The notes under the pieces were generated by a model. The model saw only the letters and a program-made list of their open reading frames with translations, had not been told where the DNA came from and did not search any database. Of a stretch of DNA of 64,000 nt, positions 63,968 through 64,000 are shown piece after piece. The DNA lies in contig JAKJDF010000004.1 in assembly GCA_022706085.1 (NCBI GenBank), positions 124,001-188,000 on the forward strand, in the 5' to 3' direction. The stretch's first letter is position 1. The number at the start of each line of letters is the position of its first letter. The position numbers and the translations under genes are program-made. Source of the DNA: Candidatus Latescibacterota bacterium (GTDB lineage Bacteria > Latescibacterota > MWCZ01).

Positions 63968-64000
63968 GATCTGCCGGAAGCGAGTATGGAGGCTGAGAGA

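Noticed and set aside
63986-64000. Possible start of a further gene (ATG GAG GCT GAG AGA) at the window end
   Set aside because: Only five codons are visible and GGAGG within them might instead be a ribosome site for a later start.

Overview
The window is a gene-dense, GC-rich chromosomal segment of a Gram-negative bacterium. A 14-subunit-type complex I, TonB receptor, lipoproteins, an outer-membrane barrel candidate, and secreted proteins with FlgD/type IX-like C-terminal domains all fit a member of the FCB superphylum or a related candidate phylum (Latescibacterota, Hydrogenedentota or Eisenbacteria-like). That placement is inference: there is no rRNA or tRNA gene here, and no phage, insertion sequence or CRISPR array was seen. 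No gene-free stretch exceeds about 210 bases.

Layout. 1-10330: 3' part of nuoF, then nuoG-H-I-J-K-L-M-N, tightly packed with several ATGA/GTGA overlaps, followed by tyrS and a strong terminator. 11763-13745 (minus): an unknown conserved protein and an SDR dehydrogenase. 13865-17324: small membrane protein, lipoprotein and TonB receptor. 17468-18985 (minus): an RraA-like aldolase and an unknown cytoplasmic protein. 19195-23276: an envelope-glycan type operon (FemAB/GNAT-like, GT4, GT2, NHL-repeat lipoprotein). 23296-24756 (minus): a CehA-like PHP hydrolase. 24903-26770: a degenerate response-regulator receiver and the CCA-adding enzyme. 26855-33856: a small membrane protein and two secreted proteins (cohesin-like, and a 1764-residue fibronectin-like repeat protein) sharing one C-terminal domain type. 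33946-42828 (minus): a 2480-residue protein of unknown family and an ATP-grasp ligase in one operon. 43034-45424: beta-barrel candidate and NAD synthetase. 45485-55994: carbohydrate genes (DUF1080, GH38 alpha-mannosidase-like, sugar isomerase, enolase-superfamily protein, epimerase, amidohydrolase) with a stand-alone hydF. 56109-57973: PduS/PduT-like iron-sulfur electron relay of a bacterial microcompartment, without other compartment genes. 58108-63967: trpF leading a probable operon of two small proteins, a GlmL/MutL-type ASKHA ATPase, a barrel-sandwich/KOW protein and a DUF6754-like membrane protein.

Together the genes describe a respiring or facultatively fermenting polysaccharide degrader. 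The strongest candidates for undescribed biology are (a) the giant protein plus ATP-grasp operon at 33946-42828, whose giant member itself ends in what looks like a second ATP-grasp module, and (b) the ASKHA ATPase / barrel-sandwich / DUF6754 cassette at 58792-63967 beside the PduS/PduT pair. Family names are recognised by eye from the translations; no database search was run.
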